In this document: positions 12,034-19,577 of the stretch, one piece after another
Position numbering within the stretch: the first letter of the stretch is position 1
Layout: every line of letters starts with the position of its first letter
DNA from: JBMOPD01 sp049323615
GTDB lineage: Bacteria; Bacillota; Desulfotomaculia; Desulfotomaculales; Desulfocucumaceae
Length of the DNA stretch: 19,618 bases
Direction: 5' to 3'
Assembly: GCA_049323615.1 (NCBI GenBank)
Contig: JBMOPD010000105.1
Location: 1-19,618 of the forward strand
Translations under genes and position numbers: made by a program
Notes under the pieces: generated by a model
Databases searched by the model: none
Seen by the model: only the letters and a program-made list of their open reading frames with translations
Told to the model about the DNA's origin: nothing

Positions 12034-14646
12034 ATGGATATCAACCGCTATACACAAAAATCAAGGGAATCACTGGCTGCCGCCCAGCAGCTGGCCGCGG
12101 CCAGGCACCACCAGGAGGTGACCGGAAAACACCTTCTGGCGGCCCTGCTTACCCAGGAAGGGGGACTGGTCCCGCGCCTCCTGGAACATGCCGGAGTAAA
12201 CGCCAGCGGGCCGGCCGGCAGGGTGGAGGATTTGCTCAGGAAGATACCGGTGGTAACCGGCTACGAAGGCTCCCTCCACCTGGGCGCCGCCCTGGCCCGG
12301 GTGCTGGCCCGGGCGGAAAAGGAAGCCCGGGAGATGAAGGACGACTACGTCAGCGTGGAGCACCTGCTGCTGGCCCTGCTGGAGGAAGGAGAACCGGAAA
12401 CCAGGGATGTGCTGCGGCAGGCCGGCCTTTCCCGGGACGCCCTGCTGAACTCGCTGCGGGCCATAAGGGGCATCCAGCGGGTAACCGGGGAAAACCCCGA
12501 AGATACTTACGAGGCCCTGGAACGCTACGGCCGGGACCTGACCAGACAGGCCAGCGAGGGCAAGCTGGACCCGGTAATCGGCCGGGACAACGAAATCCGG
12601 CGGGTAATGGAAATACTGTCCAGGCGCACCAAGAACAACCCGGTACTGATCGGTGAGCCGGGGGTGGGCAAAACGGCCATTGTCGAGGGCCTGGCCCGGC
12701 GCATAGTGGCCGGGGACGTGCCCGAAGGGCTTAAGGACAAACGCCTGATCGCCCTGGACATGGGGGCGCTGGTGGCCGGGGCCAAGTACCGGGGCGAATT
12801 TGAGGAGCGCCTTAAAGCGGTGCTGAAAGAAGTGCAGCAGTCCCAGGGAAAAATTATTCTGTTCATTGACGAACTGCATACCGTGGTGGGGGCGGGGGCG
12901 GCCGAAGGGGCCATGGACGCCGGCAACCTCTTGAAGCCCATGCTGGCCCGGGGTGAGCTGCACGCCATCGGGGCCACCACCCTGGATGAATACCGCAAGC
13001 ACGTGGAAAAGGACGCCGCCCTGGAAAGGCGTTTCCAGCCGGTAACGGTCAACCCGCCCTCGGTGGAGGACACTGTTTCCATCCTGCGGGGACTCAAGGA
13101 GCGGTACGAAGTGCACCACGGGGTGCGCATCCAGGACAGCGCCCTGGTGGCGGCGGCCACGTTGTCAGACCGGTACATCTCCGACCGCTTTCTGCCGGAC
13201 AAGGCCATAGACCTGATGGATGAGGCGGCGGCCCGGCTGCGCACCGAGATTGACAGCATGCCCACCGAATTGGATGAAATCACCCGGCGCATCATGCAGC
13301 TGGAGATAGAAGAAGCGGCCCTGAACAAGGAAAAGGACCAGGCCTCCCAGGAACGCCTGAAAAAATTAAGGGATCAGCTGGCCGGGCTGCGCAGCGAGGC
13401 CGACGCCCTGAAGGCCCAGTGGCAGGTGGAAAAGCAGGCCATTTCCCGGGTGCGCCAGCTGAAAAAGGAAATTGAAGAAACGCGCCAGGAAATAGAGCGG
13501 GCCGAGCGGGACTACGACTTGAACCGCCTGGCGGAATTGAAATACGGCCGGCTAAACGACCTGGAGCGCCGCCTTAAGGCCGGGGAGGAGTTGCTGGCCG
13601 GCAAGCAGAAGCACAACATGCTGCTGAAGGAAGAAGTGGATGAAGAGGACATTGCCCGGGTGGTCAGCCGCTGGACCGGCATCCCGGTAAGCAAGCTGAT
13701 GGAAGGGGAAAAGGAAAAGCTGATCCACCTGGACGACGAGCTGCACAGGCGGGTGATCGGCCAGGACGAGGCGGTGCGGGCCGTGGCCGACGCCGTGCTG
13801 CGGGCCCGGGCGGGAATAAAAGATCCTTTCCGGCCCATCGGCAGCTTCATCTTCCTGGGCCCCACCGGCGTGGGCAAAACCGAGCTGGCCCGGGCCCTGG
13901 CCCAGGCCCTGTTCGACGACGAGCGCAATATGACCCGCCTGGACATGTCCGAGTATATGGAAAAGCACACCGTGGCCCGGCTGATCGGTGCGCCCCCCGG
14001 CTACGTGGGTTACGAGGAAGGGGGCCAGCTCACCGAGGCCGTGCGGCGCAAGCCCTATTCGGTAATCCTGCTGGACGAAATTGAAAAGGCCCACCATGAC
14101 GTGTTCAACGTGCTGCTGCAGCTGCTGGACGACGGGCGGCTCACCGACGGGCAGGGGCGCACGGTTAACTTCCAGAACACCGTGGTGATCATGACCTCCA
14201 ACCTGGGCAGCCACGAAATACTGGCCCAGCAGGAACGCGGCGGGGACTACGACCAGATGAAGGCCGGGGTGCTGGGCATCCTGCGCCAGCACTTCCGCCC
14301 CGAATTCCTCAACCGGGTGGACGAAATAGTGGTCTTCCACGCCCTCAACCAGCTGCAGGTGCGGCAAATCGCCGGCCTGCTGCTGGAAAGGCTGGCCGGG
14401 CGCATTCACTCAGGGGCCGGGATTAAACTGGAATGGGACGACAGTGCCCTCAATTACCTGGCCGACAAGGGCTATGAGCCGTCCTACGGGGCCCGGCCGC
14501 TGAAGCGGCTGATCCAGCAGGAGGTGGAAACTCCATTCAGCCGCCTGCTGGTTAAAGGTGAAATTTCTCCCCGGGACACCGTGGTCCTGCGGGGTGAAGA
14601 AAACGGCCTGCGCCTTGATGTTGAAAAACACTCCAAACCCGAATAA
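12034..14646 (+). CDS. clpB: ATP-dependent protein disaggregase ClpB (Hsp100)
   Basis: A full-length 870-residue Hsp100 that threads aggregated proteins through a hexameric pore, working with DnaK. The Clp N-domain covers about 1-150, with two repeats. AAA-1 has Walker A GEPGVGKT (about 207-214), Walker B IILFIDELH (about 275-283) and ERRFQPV. A long charged coiled coil (about 400-525) is the M domain that identifies ClpB rather than ClpC/ClpA and docks DnaK. AAA-2 has Walker A GPTGVGKT (about 609-616), VILLDEIEKAH, sensor 1 IMTSNLGS and sensor 2 YGARPLKR. No IGF/LGF ClpP-binding loop is evident. ATG 12034 has GGGGGG eight bases upstream. It lies downstream of cbpM after the inverted-repeat element and ends the chaperone locus. 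Confidence 0.97.
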   Translation: MDINRYTQKSRESLAAAQQLAAARHHQEVTGKHLLAALLTQEGGLVPRLLEHAGVNASGPAGRVEDLLRKIPVVTGYEGSLHLGAALARVLARAEKEAREMKDDYVSVEHLLLALLEEGEPETRDVLRQAGLSRDALLNSLRAIRGIQRVTGENPEDTYEALERYGRDLTRQASEGKLDPVIGRDNEIRRVMEILSRRTKNNPVLIGEPGVGKTAIVEGLARRIVAGDVPEGLKDKRLIALDMGALVAGAKYRGEFEERLKAVLKEVQQSQGKIILFIDELHTVVGAGAAEGAMDAGNLLKPMLARGELHAIGATTLDEYRKHVEKDAALERRFQPVTVNPPSVEDTVSILRGLKERYEVHHGVRIQDSALVAAATLSDRYISDRFLPDKAIDLMDEAAARLRTEIDSMPTELDEITRRIMQLEIEEAALNKEKDQASQERLKKLRDQLAGLRSEADALKAQWQVEKQAISRVRQLKKEIEETRQEIERAERDYDLNRLAELKYGRLNDLERRLKAGEELLAGKQKHNMLLKEEVDEEDIARVVSRWTGIPVSKLMEGEKEKLIHLDDELHRRVIGQDEAVRAVADAVLRARAGIKDPFRPIGSFIFLGPTGVGKTELARALAQALFDDERNMTRLDMSEYMEKHTVARLIGAPPGYVGYEEGGQLTEAVRRKPYSVILLDEIEKAHHDVFNVLLQLLDDGRLTDGQGRTVNFQNTVVIMTSNLGSHEILAQQERGGDYDQMKAGVLGILRQHFRPEFLNRVDEIVVFHALNQLQVRQIAGLLLERLAGRIHSGAGIKLEWDDSALNYLADKGYEPSYGARPLKRLIQQEVETPFSRLLVKGEISPRDTVVLRGEENGLRLDVEKHSKPE

Positions 14647-14661
14647 TTACCGGGTTTTTCC

Positions 14662-14703
14662 GGCGGCCTCCGTTTTTAAGAGCGGAGGCCGCCATATTTT
14701 TTG
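14662..14703 (+). terminator. Strong rho-independent terminator after clpB
   Basis: An 11-bp perfect stem GGCGGCCTCCG/CGGAGGCCGCC (14662-14672 with 14683-14693), a 10-base loop, then ATATTTTTT. It begins 16 bases after the clpB stop and closes the chaperone operon. Confidence 0.93.
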
Positions 14704-14831
14704 CCGGTCTTTTTTTATCTTTTCCAGTGCTTTTCATTTTTTGCACTTTAAAAAACAGGACGGTTTGTTTAAAATCATTGTAATGGCGGTCTGACCGAGA
14801 GGTCAATCAGTTAATCCGGGAGGTGGGAGTA

Positions 14832-15704
14832 TTGACAGGCAACAGCCAGGTACATATGGCGGAAGAAATAAGACAAATGATCACCGGTTATGTTGAGACA
14901 AGTCCCCGCAACTACTGCCGGCACTTTGCAGGCAGGTACTTTGACGCCCCGCTGGTGGGCTTTGCCCGGGGAGACGACCCGGTATTCGAGATGGTCAGGG
15001 AACAGGTGGGCCCGGAATCAATGACCCCCTGCCAGGCGCTGGCAAACTCAATGCAGGCCGGCGGCCTTGACGGGGAAATAAGGCCCGCAGAGGTCAGCGT
15101 GATCGCCTGGGTTTTGCCCATAAACTCACTGATCAGGGAAAAAAACCGGGCGCAAAAGACGGACCCCGCACCCGAGTGGTCTTACACACGGAACTACGGG
15201 GAGGAGTTTAACAACGACCTCAGGCGCCGTGTGGTGGGCTGGCTTGAGGCCAGGGGCTACCCGGCCGCGGCGCCCATACTGCTGCCCCAGTTCAGGATCA
15301 TAAACGATCCCGCCCGGAGAAATTTCACCTCCACCTGGTCGGAGAGGCATACCGCCTACGCGTGCGGCCTGGGCACATTCAGCCTGAACGACGCCCTGAT
15401 TACCGCCCGGGGCATCGCCCACCGGGTGGGCAGCGTGGTGGTCAGGACCAGCCTGCCGGAGGCCCACCGTCCCTACCAGGGACACCTGGACTACTGCCTC
15501 GCGGATTCGGGGTGCCGGGCCTGTATTAAAAGATGCCCGGTCAACGCCATCTCGGAATCAGGCCACGACAAGGTCGTCTGCCACCGGATGACCTACGCCG
15601 GGGAAGAGGCCGCCGCCAGGCGCAAAAGGCTGGGCATTGACAAAACCGGCTGCGGACTGTGCCAGGTGGGAGTGCCCTGCGAGGAAAGGATTCCGAAAAA
15701 ATAG
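14832..15704 (+). CDS. QueG-like double [4Fe-4S] protein (epoxyqueuosine reductase-related)
   Basis: A cytoplasmic iron-sulfur protein of about 290 residues resembling epoxyqueuosine reductase QueG and relatives. The C-terminus has a ferredoxin-like double-cluster pattern. The first part is Cys222, then GCRACIKRCPVNAI (Cys228, Cys231, Cys235); then comes Cys252 in VVCHRM; then CGLCQVGVPC (Cys274, Cys277, Cys283). In QueG the second motif is usually GCDxCQxxCP, so CQVGVPC is atypical. The N-terminal region (VSVIAWVLPINSLIREKN ... YTRNYGEEFNNDLRRRVVGWLEARGY ... WSERHTAYACGLGTFSLNDALIT) fits the QueG/cobalamin-binding fold. TTG 14832 is chosen because GGGAGGTG (14818-14825) precedes it by six bases; GTG 14823 overlaps that site. 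True queuosine function is doubtful; it may act on another substrate. Confidence 0.75.
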   Translation: MTGNSQVHMAEEIRQMITGYVETSPRNYCRHFAGRYFDAPLVGFARGDDPVFEMVREQVGPESMTPCQALANSMQAGGLDGEIRPAEVSVIAWVLPINSLIREKNRAQKTDPAPEWSYTRNYGEEFNNDLRRRVVGWLEARGYPAAAPILLPQFRIINDPARRNFTSTWSERHTAYACGLGTFSLNDALITARGIAHRVGSVVVRTSLPEAHRPYQGHLDYCLADSGCRACIKRCPVNAISESGHDKVVCHRMTYAGEEAAARRKRLGIDKTGCGLCQVGVPCEERIPKK

Positions 15705-15726
15705 CAGCAAACGACGGGGAAATTAA

Positions 15727-16294
15727 ATGTCAATATTAACAGGCACGGCGGCGGCCTTCGCACTGATGGTCCTGCTCATAAAAAAGCGTGTTCCGCTGGG
15801 CCTGAGCCTTTTGGCCGGCGGGGCAGCGGTGGGGTTATTGGGTTTCAAAGACCTGGGAACCGGCGGCCATCATCGTACTGATTAACTCGCTGGGCTGCGC
15901 CATGAACGCCTACGGGTCCCTGGACCGCTTGATCACCATTATGGGCCGCATCTTTCCGGATAAAAGGTACCTGCTGGCATTTTTCCCCGCCGCCATAGGG
16001 ATGCTGAACGTGCCCGGGGGCGCCGTCCTTTCGCTGCCGCTGGTGGACAGGGCGGGAAGCGACATCGGCCTTTCCCCGGAACAAAAAGCGGCCACCAACC
16101 TGCTTTACCGCCATTTCTGGTTTTTCGTGTACCCCTTTTATACCAGCATGATTGTGCTCCAACGCCTGGCCGGAGTGGATATGCTGGCGGTTATGAAACC
16201 GGGTATTCCGGCCACCCTGGTGGGCTTTCTGGCCAGCTGGAAATTCTGTTTCCGTGGATGGAAGCGGGAAGTCAACCGTGAAAAAAGCCACTGA
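15727..16294 (+). pseudogene. Decayed DUF401-family membrane protein, frameshifted and truncated
   Basis: Two frames together give pieces of one DUF401-type (PF04165) membrane protein. The first, from ATG 15727, encodes SILTGTAAAFALMVLLIKK...LSLLAGGAAVGLLGFKD and hits a stop at 15883-15885. The second, open from about 15850, continues TWEPAAIIVLINSLGCAMNAYGS ... FFPAAIGMLNVPGGAVLSLPLVDRAG, ending at 16294. The segment between has lost residues as well as the frame. Intact members are about 400 residues; here under 200 remain and the C-terminal half is missing. After the second stop another frame encodes LTGVAAYLLVR before a stop, which looks like more decay. It follows the QueG-like gene by 22 bases. 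Family name from the PGGA motif and topology. Confidence 0.66.
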
Positions 16295-16425
16295 CCGGAG
16301 TGGCCGCATACCTGCTGGTCCGCTAAAAAGCCGGCCGGGTATCGACGCCGCAGGTTTGACAGCATAAAAAGGAAATTAATTTTATGCGTAGAACAAATAG
16401 AGAGATATGGCCGGGAGGTATGAAG

Positions 16426-17208
16426 ATGAACCAGCAAACATGTCCGAAGTGCGGCGGCCGTGGTTTAATTATTATGAACGGCGATACGGCCCGTGTTTGC
16501 AGCTGCGCCGGCAGGGTGAAAATAAACAACCTGGTAAAATCATCCCATATAACTGAAGAATTAAGGAAAAAAACCTTTGAAAAGTTTTCATTGGAATATT
16601 ACTCAAAAACCAGGAAAGACCCTCTGGTTAAAATAACTCATTATGAGATTGCCGTTAGATCCCTGGAAACATGCAGATCCTTTGTAAAGGACTGCTTAAC
16701 CGGGAAAAATCCACGGGGGCTATATATTTTCGGTGAGGTGGGGTCGGGCAAGACCCACCTGGCCTGCAGCATCGCCAACGAACTGATCAAAGGAGGGATG
16801 GAGGTCCTTTTCGTGGTGGTATCAGATTACCTGGAGGAAATCAAGTATTCGTGGGAGCATGGCAGCGATTATAATGAAAAGGAAATACTGGACAGGGCCA
16901 GGGAAGTGGCGGTACTGGTGATGGACGACCTGGGGGCGCACAGTTACTCAGACTGGACCAAAGGCAAAATATACTCTATACTTAACCGCAGAATTAACAA
17001 TAATCTCCCCACTGTGATTACTTCGAATCTGGAATACCATGAAATAGAAAATTACCTCGATCATAGGATAAGTTCCAGGATAACTGAGCTCTGCAGGCCG
17101 GTTCTGCTTATGGTGGATAAAAATGAACATATTCGATTACAAAAATTAACAGAGGCCACCCAAAAGCAGTGCAGCGGGCCGGCACCGCTGCACTACAACA
17201 AAAAATAA
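16426..17208 (+). CDS. DnaC/IstB-like AAA+ ATPase with Cys-rich N-terminus
   Basis: About 260 residues. The N-terminus has CPKCGGRG (Cys6, Cys9) and CSC (25-27), a likely zinc-binding knuckle, as in DnaC-type helicase loaders and phage-derived relatives. The AAA+ core has Walker A GEVGSGKTH (about 103-111), Walker B VLVMDDLGAH (about 163-172), sensor 1 TVITSNLEYHEI and an arginine-finger region LDHRISSRITELC. DnaC proteins load the replicative helicase; IstB relatives assist transposases. There is no istA-like transposase nearby. ATG 16426 is preferred, with GGGAGG (16413-16418) seven bases upstream; the longer frame from 16384 has no site. Chromosomal loader, phage remnant or stand-alone relative cannot be told apart here. 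Confidence 0.82.
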   Translation: MNQQTCPKCGGRGLIIMNGDTARVCSCAGRVKINNLVKSSHITEELRKKTFEKFSLEYYSKTRKDPLVKITHYEIAVRSLETCRSFVKDCLTGKNPRGLYIFGEVGSGKTHLACSIANELIKGGMEVLFVVVSDYLEEIKYSWEHGSDYNEKEILDRAREVAVLVMDDLGAHSYSDWTKGKIYSILNRRINNNLPTVITSNLEYHEIENYLDHRISSRITELCRPVLLMVDKNEHIRLQKLTEATQKQCSGPAPLHYNKK

Positions 17209-17252
17209 CGCTTTATTCCGGATTCCGGCTCCTGACTCCTGTATTCTTCTAC

Positions 17253-17705
17253 TTATAAAGGATCATACCCGTTTACCAGGCCAAGGCCGTCTTTTTTTCT
17301 TTCAGTGCAGTATTTAATAAGCTTCTCGTAGCATTCCGGGTGGTCCGACATGAAGTTGACCAGGTTTTCTATGGAGCGTATCGAGGGAAGGCTGAGGTAG
17401 TGCTCCATCGCCTCGGCCTCTGCAGGGACGTCGCACTCCGAGCCGATTATACGGAGAAAATCCTGAAGTATCCTGTTCCTTTCCACCAGGAACCTGCCCA
17501 GGCGGCGGCCTTTGTCGGTCAGCACCACCTCCTTGTACTTCTTGTAGTTCAGGTAGTTCTCCCTGCTCAGCTTCCTTATGGCGCTGGACACCGAGGGCAG
17601 GGTAACGCCGAGGCAGGCGGCTATATCGCTCACCCTGACCACACTGTTAGTCAGCGAGAAACGGTATATCTCTTCCAGGTAATCCTCCAGGCTGGGAGAA
17701 AGCAT
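17253..17705 (-). CDS. DtxR/MntR-family metal-dependent transcriptional regulator with one altered metal ligand
   Basis: A 150-residue dimeric repressor family that senses Mn2+ or Fe2+. The winged helix is evident (VVRVSDIAACLGVTLPSVSSAIRKLSRENYLNYKKYKEVVLTDKG), followed by the dimerisation/metal domain. Compared with Bacillus MntR, Asp8 and Glu11 are present (LEDYLEEIY) and the EAMEHYLS block keeps the Glu, Glu, His ligands (98, 101, 102 here). The expected His77 is Asn (LVERNRILQDFL), so metal preference or affinity may differ. ATG 17705 is favoured because GAGGTG lies six bases upstream and it places Asp8/Glu11 at the family numbering; GTG 17714 overlaps that site. It is convergent with the ATPase gene. 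Targets are not visible in the window. Confidence 0.86.
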   Translation of the reverse strand: MLSPSLEDYLEEIYRFSLTNSVVRVSDIAACLGVTLPSVSSAIRKLSRENYLNYKKYKEVVLTDKGRRLGRFLVERNRILQDFLRIIGSECDVPAEAEAMEHYLSLPSIRSIENLVNFMSDHPECYEKLIKYCTERKKDGLGLVNGYDPL

Positions 17706-17845
17706 TAAACTCACCTCAGGGGGAATATTTTTATTAATATATTAGTGCTACTCCGAAAATAGCTTATCCTGAAAAGCTTCCGGGTCAGAATACAGGGAGA
17801 TGGACCAGATCCCGGCTCTGGATTAACTTTCCTGTGAAATGAAGC

Positions 17846-17874
17846 TTGACTTTTGTATCACCGTTTGTTAGAAT
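17846..17874 (+). promoter_or_regulatory. Sigma-A promoter of the tRNA-His/Gln/Lys operon
   Basis: TTGACT (17846-17851), 17 bases, TAGAAT (17869-17874), about 48 bases before tRNA-His. The leader contains an inverted repeat GCTGAC (17882-17887) / GTCAGC (17901-17906), possibly a processing hairpin. Confidence 0.85.
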
Positions 17875-17921
17875 AGTCTTTGCTGACGGCGAGGAGTTGA
17901 GTCAGCGCAGGTTTAGGACGT

Positions 17922-17999
17922 GGTGGATGTAGCTCAGCTGGTAAGAGTACCAGATTGTGGCTCTGGGGGTCGTGGGTTCGAATCCCATCATCCACCCCA
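17922..17999 (+). tRNA. tRNA-His (GUG)
   Basis: Complete cloverleaf including encoded CCA. The acceptor stem GTGGATG pairs with CATCCAC, and the extra G at 17922 faces C73, the G-1 identity element of tRNA-His. The anticodon arm CCAGA-TTGTGGC-TCTGG gives GTG. First gene of a three-tRNA operon. Confidence 0.96.
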
Positions 18000-18006
18000 C
18001 TTATAC

Positions 18007-18082
18007 TGGGGCGTAGCCAAGTGGTAAGGCACCGGTCTTTGGAATCGGCATTTCGTTGGTTCGAATCCAGCCGCCCCAGCCA
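18007..18082 (+). tRNA. tRNA-Gln (UUG)
   Basis: Acceptor TGGGGCG/CGCCCCA, T arm GTTGG-TTCGAAT-CCAGC, encoded GCCA end, and anticodon loop CTTTGGA giving TTG. It lies seven bases after tRNA-His. Confidence 0.95.
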
Positions 18083-18115
18083 ATATTATTCAGCCGCCCG
18101 GCGGCTTCATATTTT

Positions 18116-18191
18116 GAGCCATTAGCTCAGTTGGTAGAGCACCTGACTTTTAATCAGGGTGTCGCTGGTTCGAGTCCAGCATGGCTCACCA
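18116..18191 (+). tRNA. tRNA-Lys (UUU)
   Basis: Acceptor GAGCCAT/ATGGCTC, D arm with AGCTCAGTTGGTAGAGC, anticodon arm CCTGA-CTTTTAA-TCAGG giving TTT, T arm CTGG-TTCGAGT-CCAG and encoded CCA. A short GCCGC/GCGGC hairpin (18093-18105) separates it from tRNA-Gln and may serve in processing. Confidence 0.96.
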
Positions 18192-18193
18192 TA

Positions 18194-18228
18194 AACAGTG
18201 CTTAGGAAATCCGGGCACTGTTTTATTA
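18194..18228 (+). terminator. Terminator of the tRNA-His/Gln/Lys operon
   Basis: An 8-bp stem AACAGTGC (18194-18201) / GCACTGTT (18215-18222), 13-base loop, then a TTATTATTTATT-type tract. It begins three bases after the tRNA-Lys CCA. Confidence 0.8.
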
Positions 18229-18350
18229 TTTATTCATTTAACCATTGACTCTGATATTTGTCACACCGGGTCTGCAACTGCGTCAATACCCTCTATACCA
18301 TACATGAGTATAGATTTATAATATAGTTAATCCGAGGAGATGGCTTCAAA

Positions 18351-18917
18351 ATGGAAGAAGGATCCAAGCAGGTCGAGAAATCCCGGCCATACATAAACAC
18401 CTGGATGAAGGCTTATCTTTGTAAAATGAAAGGGGGCAGGTGTTCGGATCTGCCCCGGGTGTCCTGGTCAGACCTGCTGGTAACAGCGGTGGGATGCCTT
18501 GCCGGTATAGGCCTGGTAACCCTTCTGTCGGTATACTACAAACTCCCGCTATTGTTTCCTTCATTCGGAGCTTCGGCGGTACTTCTTTACGCCGCCTGCC
18601 ACGCGCCGATGGCGCAGCCGCGAAATGTCATCGGCGGCCACATACTGTCGGCATTCACGGGGGTTGTGGTATATCAGCTTTTGGGCGGGGAATGGTGGGC
18701 TATTACCATCGGGGTAACACTGGCCATACTGATGATGACCGTAACCCGCACCCTCCATCCCCCGGGCGGGGCAACGGCCTTTGTGGCCGTATACAACGGC
18801 CAGAATTTCGGCTTTATTATTTCGCCGGTGGGTATAGGGGCAGTTTTCCTGGTTGCTATCGCCGTACTGGTAAACAACATTTCCTCCCACCGCAAATACC
18901 CGGACTTCTGGTTTTAG
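18351..18917 (+). CDS. HPP-family integral membrane protein
   Basis: A 188-residue membrane protein of the HPP family (PF04982). After a charged cytoplasmic N-terminus of about 40 residues there are about five hydrophobic segments (roughly 42-63, 66-85, 93-111, 115-132, 152-176). The signature RTLHPPGGATA is at 133-143 (HPP 136-138), and FPSFGASAVLLYA and QPRNVIGGHILSA are also family-typical. Some plant and cyanobacterial members have been reported as nitrite transporters; the function of this subgroup is not established. GAGGAG (18334-18339) lies 11 bases before ATG 18351; ATG 18340 is closer but out of frame. It appears monocistronic between two tRNA loci. No CBS domain follows, unlike some HPP proteins. 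Confidence 0.88.
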   Translation: MEEGSKQVEKSRPYINTWMKAYLCKMKGGRCSDLPRVSWSDLLVTAVGCLAGIGLVTLLSVYYKLPLLFPSFGASAVLLYAACHAPMAQPRNVIGGHILSAFTGVVVYQLLGGEWWAITIGVTLAILMMTVTRTLHPPGGATAFVAVYNGQNFGFIISPVGIGAVFLVAIAVLVNNISSHRKYPDFWF

Positions 18918-19012
18918 GCGGCAATTATCAGGCCGGCCCGGATACAGCCGGAACATCTTCAATGTTATGTAAACCTGCTAAAAGCCCGGCGATTCCCTGT
19001 CAGGTGGTCATC

Positions 19013-19041
19013 TTGACGCGTATAACTTTCCATGCTAACAT
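19013..19041 (+). promoter_or_regulatory. Sigma-A promoter of tRNA-Leu
   Basis: TTGACG (19013-19018), 17 bases, TAACAT (19036-19041), about 66 bases before the tRNA. No other gene lies between 18918 and 19107. Confidence 0.7.
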
Positions 19042-19107
19042 TAAGAGTGCATCCGGAGCCCCGGAATAGCGGTAAAAATTTTTATGGAACGTCAATCATG
19101 AATAAGA

Positions 19108-19191
19108 GCGGGCGTGGCGGAACGGCAGACGCGCTGGACTTAGGATCCGGTGGGGCAACCCGTGGGGGTTCAACTCCCCCCGCCCGCACCA
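19108..19191 (+). tRNA. tRNA-Leu (UAG)
   Basis: A class II tRNA with a long variable arm (about GGTGGGGCAACCCGTG). Acceptor GCGGGCG/CGCCCGC, anticodon arm CTGGA-CTTAGGA-TCCGG giving TAG, T arm GGGGG-TTCAACT-CCCCC, encoded ACCA end. Leu tRNAs are common integration targets, and a recombinase remnant lies 110 bases downstream. Confidence 0.95.
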
Positions 19192-19200
19192 GAAATATCA

Positions 19201-19231
19201 AGCCCTCCGGGAATCGGAGGGCTTTTGTGTT
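19201..19231 (+). terminator. Terminator after tRNA-Leu
   Basis: A perfect 9-bp stem AGCCCTCCG/CGGAGGGCT (19201-19209 with 19215-19223), five-base loop, then TTTGTGTTT. Confidence 0.88.
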
Positions 19232-19299
19232 TGGGTGTAAATTTGATTTTAGTAACAAAATAGTAACGAGGCAATTTCTGGAAGGAATATTGCAGGATT

Positions 19300-19467
19300 T
19301 TATTTACCAAATAATACCTTGTCCAGTCCATCAGCAGCTTCCTTCTGAAGTGTCGGGGCAATGTGGCTGTATAAATCCATAGTCATAGCTATGTTGCTGT
19401 GTCCCAATCGCTCAGATACAACCTTGGGGTGTATGCCTTGCTTCAAAAGGAAGCTGGCATGGGCATG
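19300..19467 (-). pseudogene. C-terminal remnant of a tyrosine recombinase (phage/ICE integrase)
   Basis: About 55 codons encode HAHASFLLKQGIHPKVVSE, RLGHSNIAMTMDLYSHIAP and a short tail to a stop at 19300-19302. This is the end of the integrase catalytic domain: it keeps the GHS histidine and the nucleophilic Tyr of LYSH, but lacks everything before HAHAS, including the HxLR arginine and the whole N-terminal half. Homology stops at about 19467, just before a perfect palindrome. The gene pointed toward tRNA-Leu, the usual layout for elements integrated in a tRNA gene. It is non-functional. Confidence 0.88.
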
Positions 19468-19471
19468 CTGG

Positions 19472-19491
19472 TTATGTAACGCGTTACATAA
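19472..19491. repeat. Perfect 20-bp palindrome at the integrase break point
   Basis: TTATGTAACG (19472-19481) followed directly by its exact reverse complement CGTTACATAA (19482-19491). It could be a regulator operator or a recombination or insertion scar. Protein not identifiable. Confidence 0.75.
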
Positions 19492-19514
19492 GCGGCATTA
19501 TGGGAAGCAGGTGA

Positions 19515-19534
19515 TTATGTTACGTGTTAGCTAA
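19515..19534. repeat. Degenerate second copy of the 20-bp palindrome
   Basis: TTATGTTACGTGTTAGCTAA matches the palindrome at 19472-19491 at 16 of 20 positions. The two centres are 43 bp apart, about four helical turns, the spacing expected of paired operators on one DNA face. Confidence 0.5.
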
Positions 19535-19577
19535 AATATTCTTGTAAAATAGCATAAAATCATGTTTTTATCTTTAA

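Noticed and set aside
16384..16425. Longer N-terminus for the DnaC-like ATPase
   Set aside because: No ribosome binding site before 16384, while GGGAGG is correctly spaced for ATG 16426, which directly precedes the Cys motif.
18440..19069. 209-codon ORF overlapping the HPP gene in another frame
   Set aside because: It overlaps a clear membrane protein, is rich in Gly/Arg/Pro in a frame-shadow manner, and extends through the tRNA-Leu promoter.
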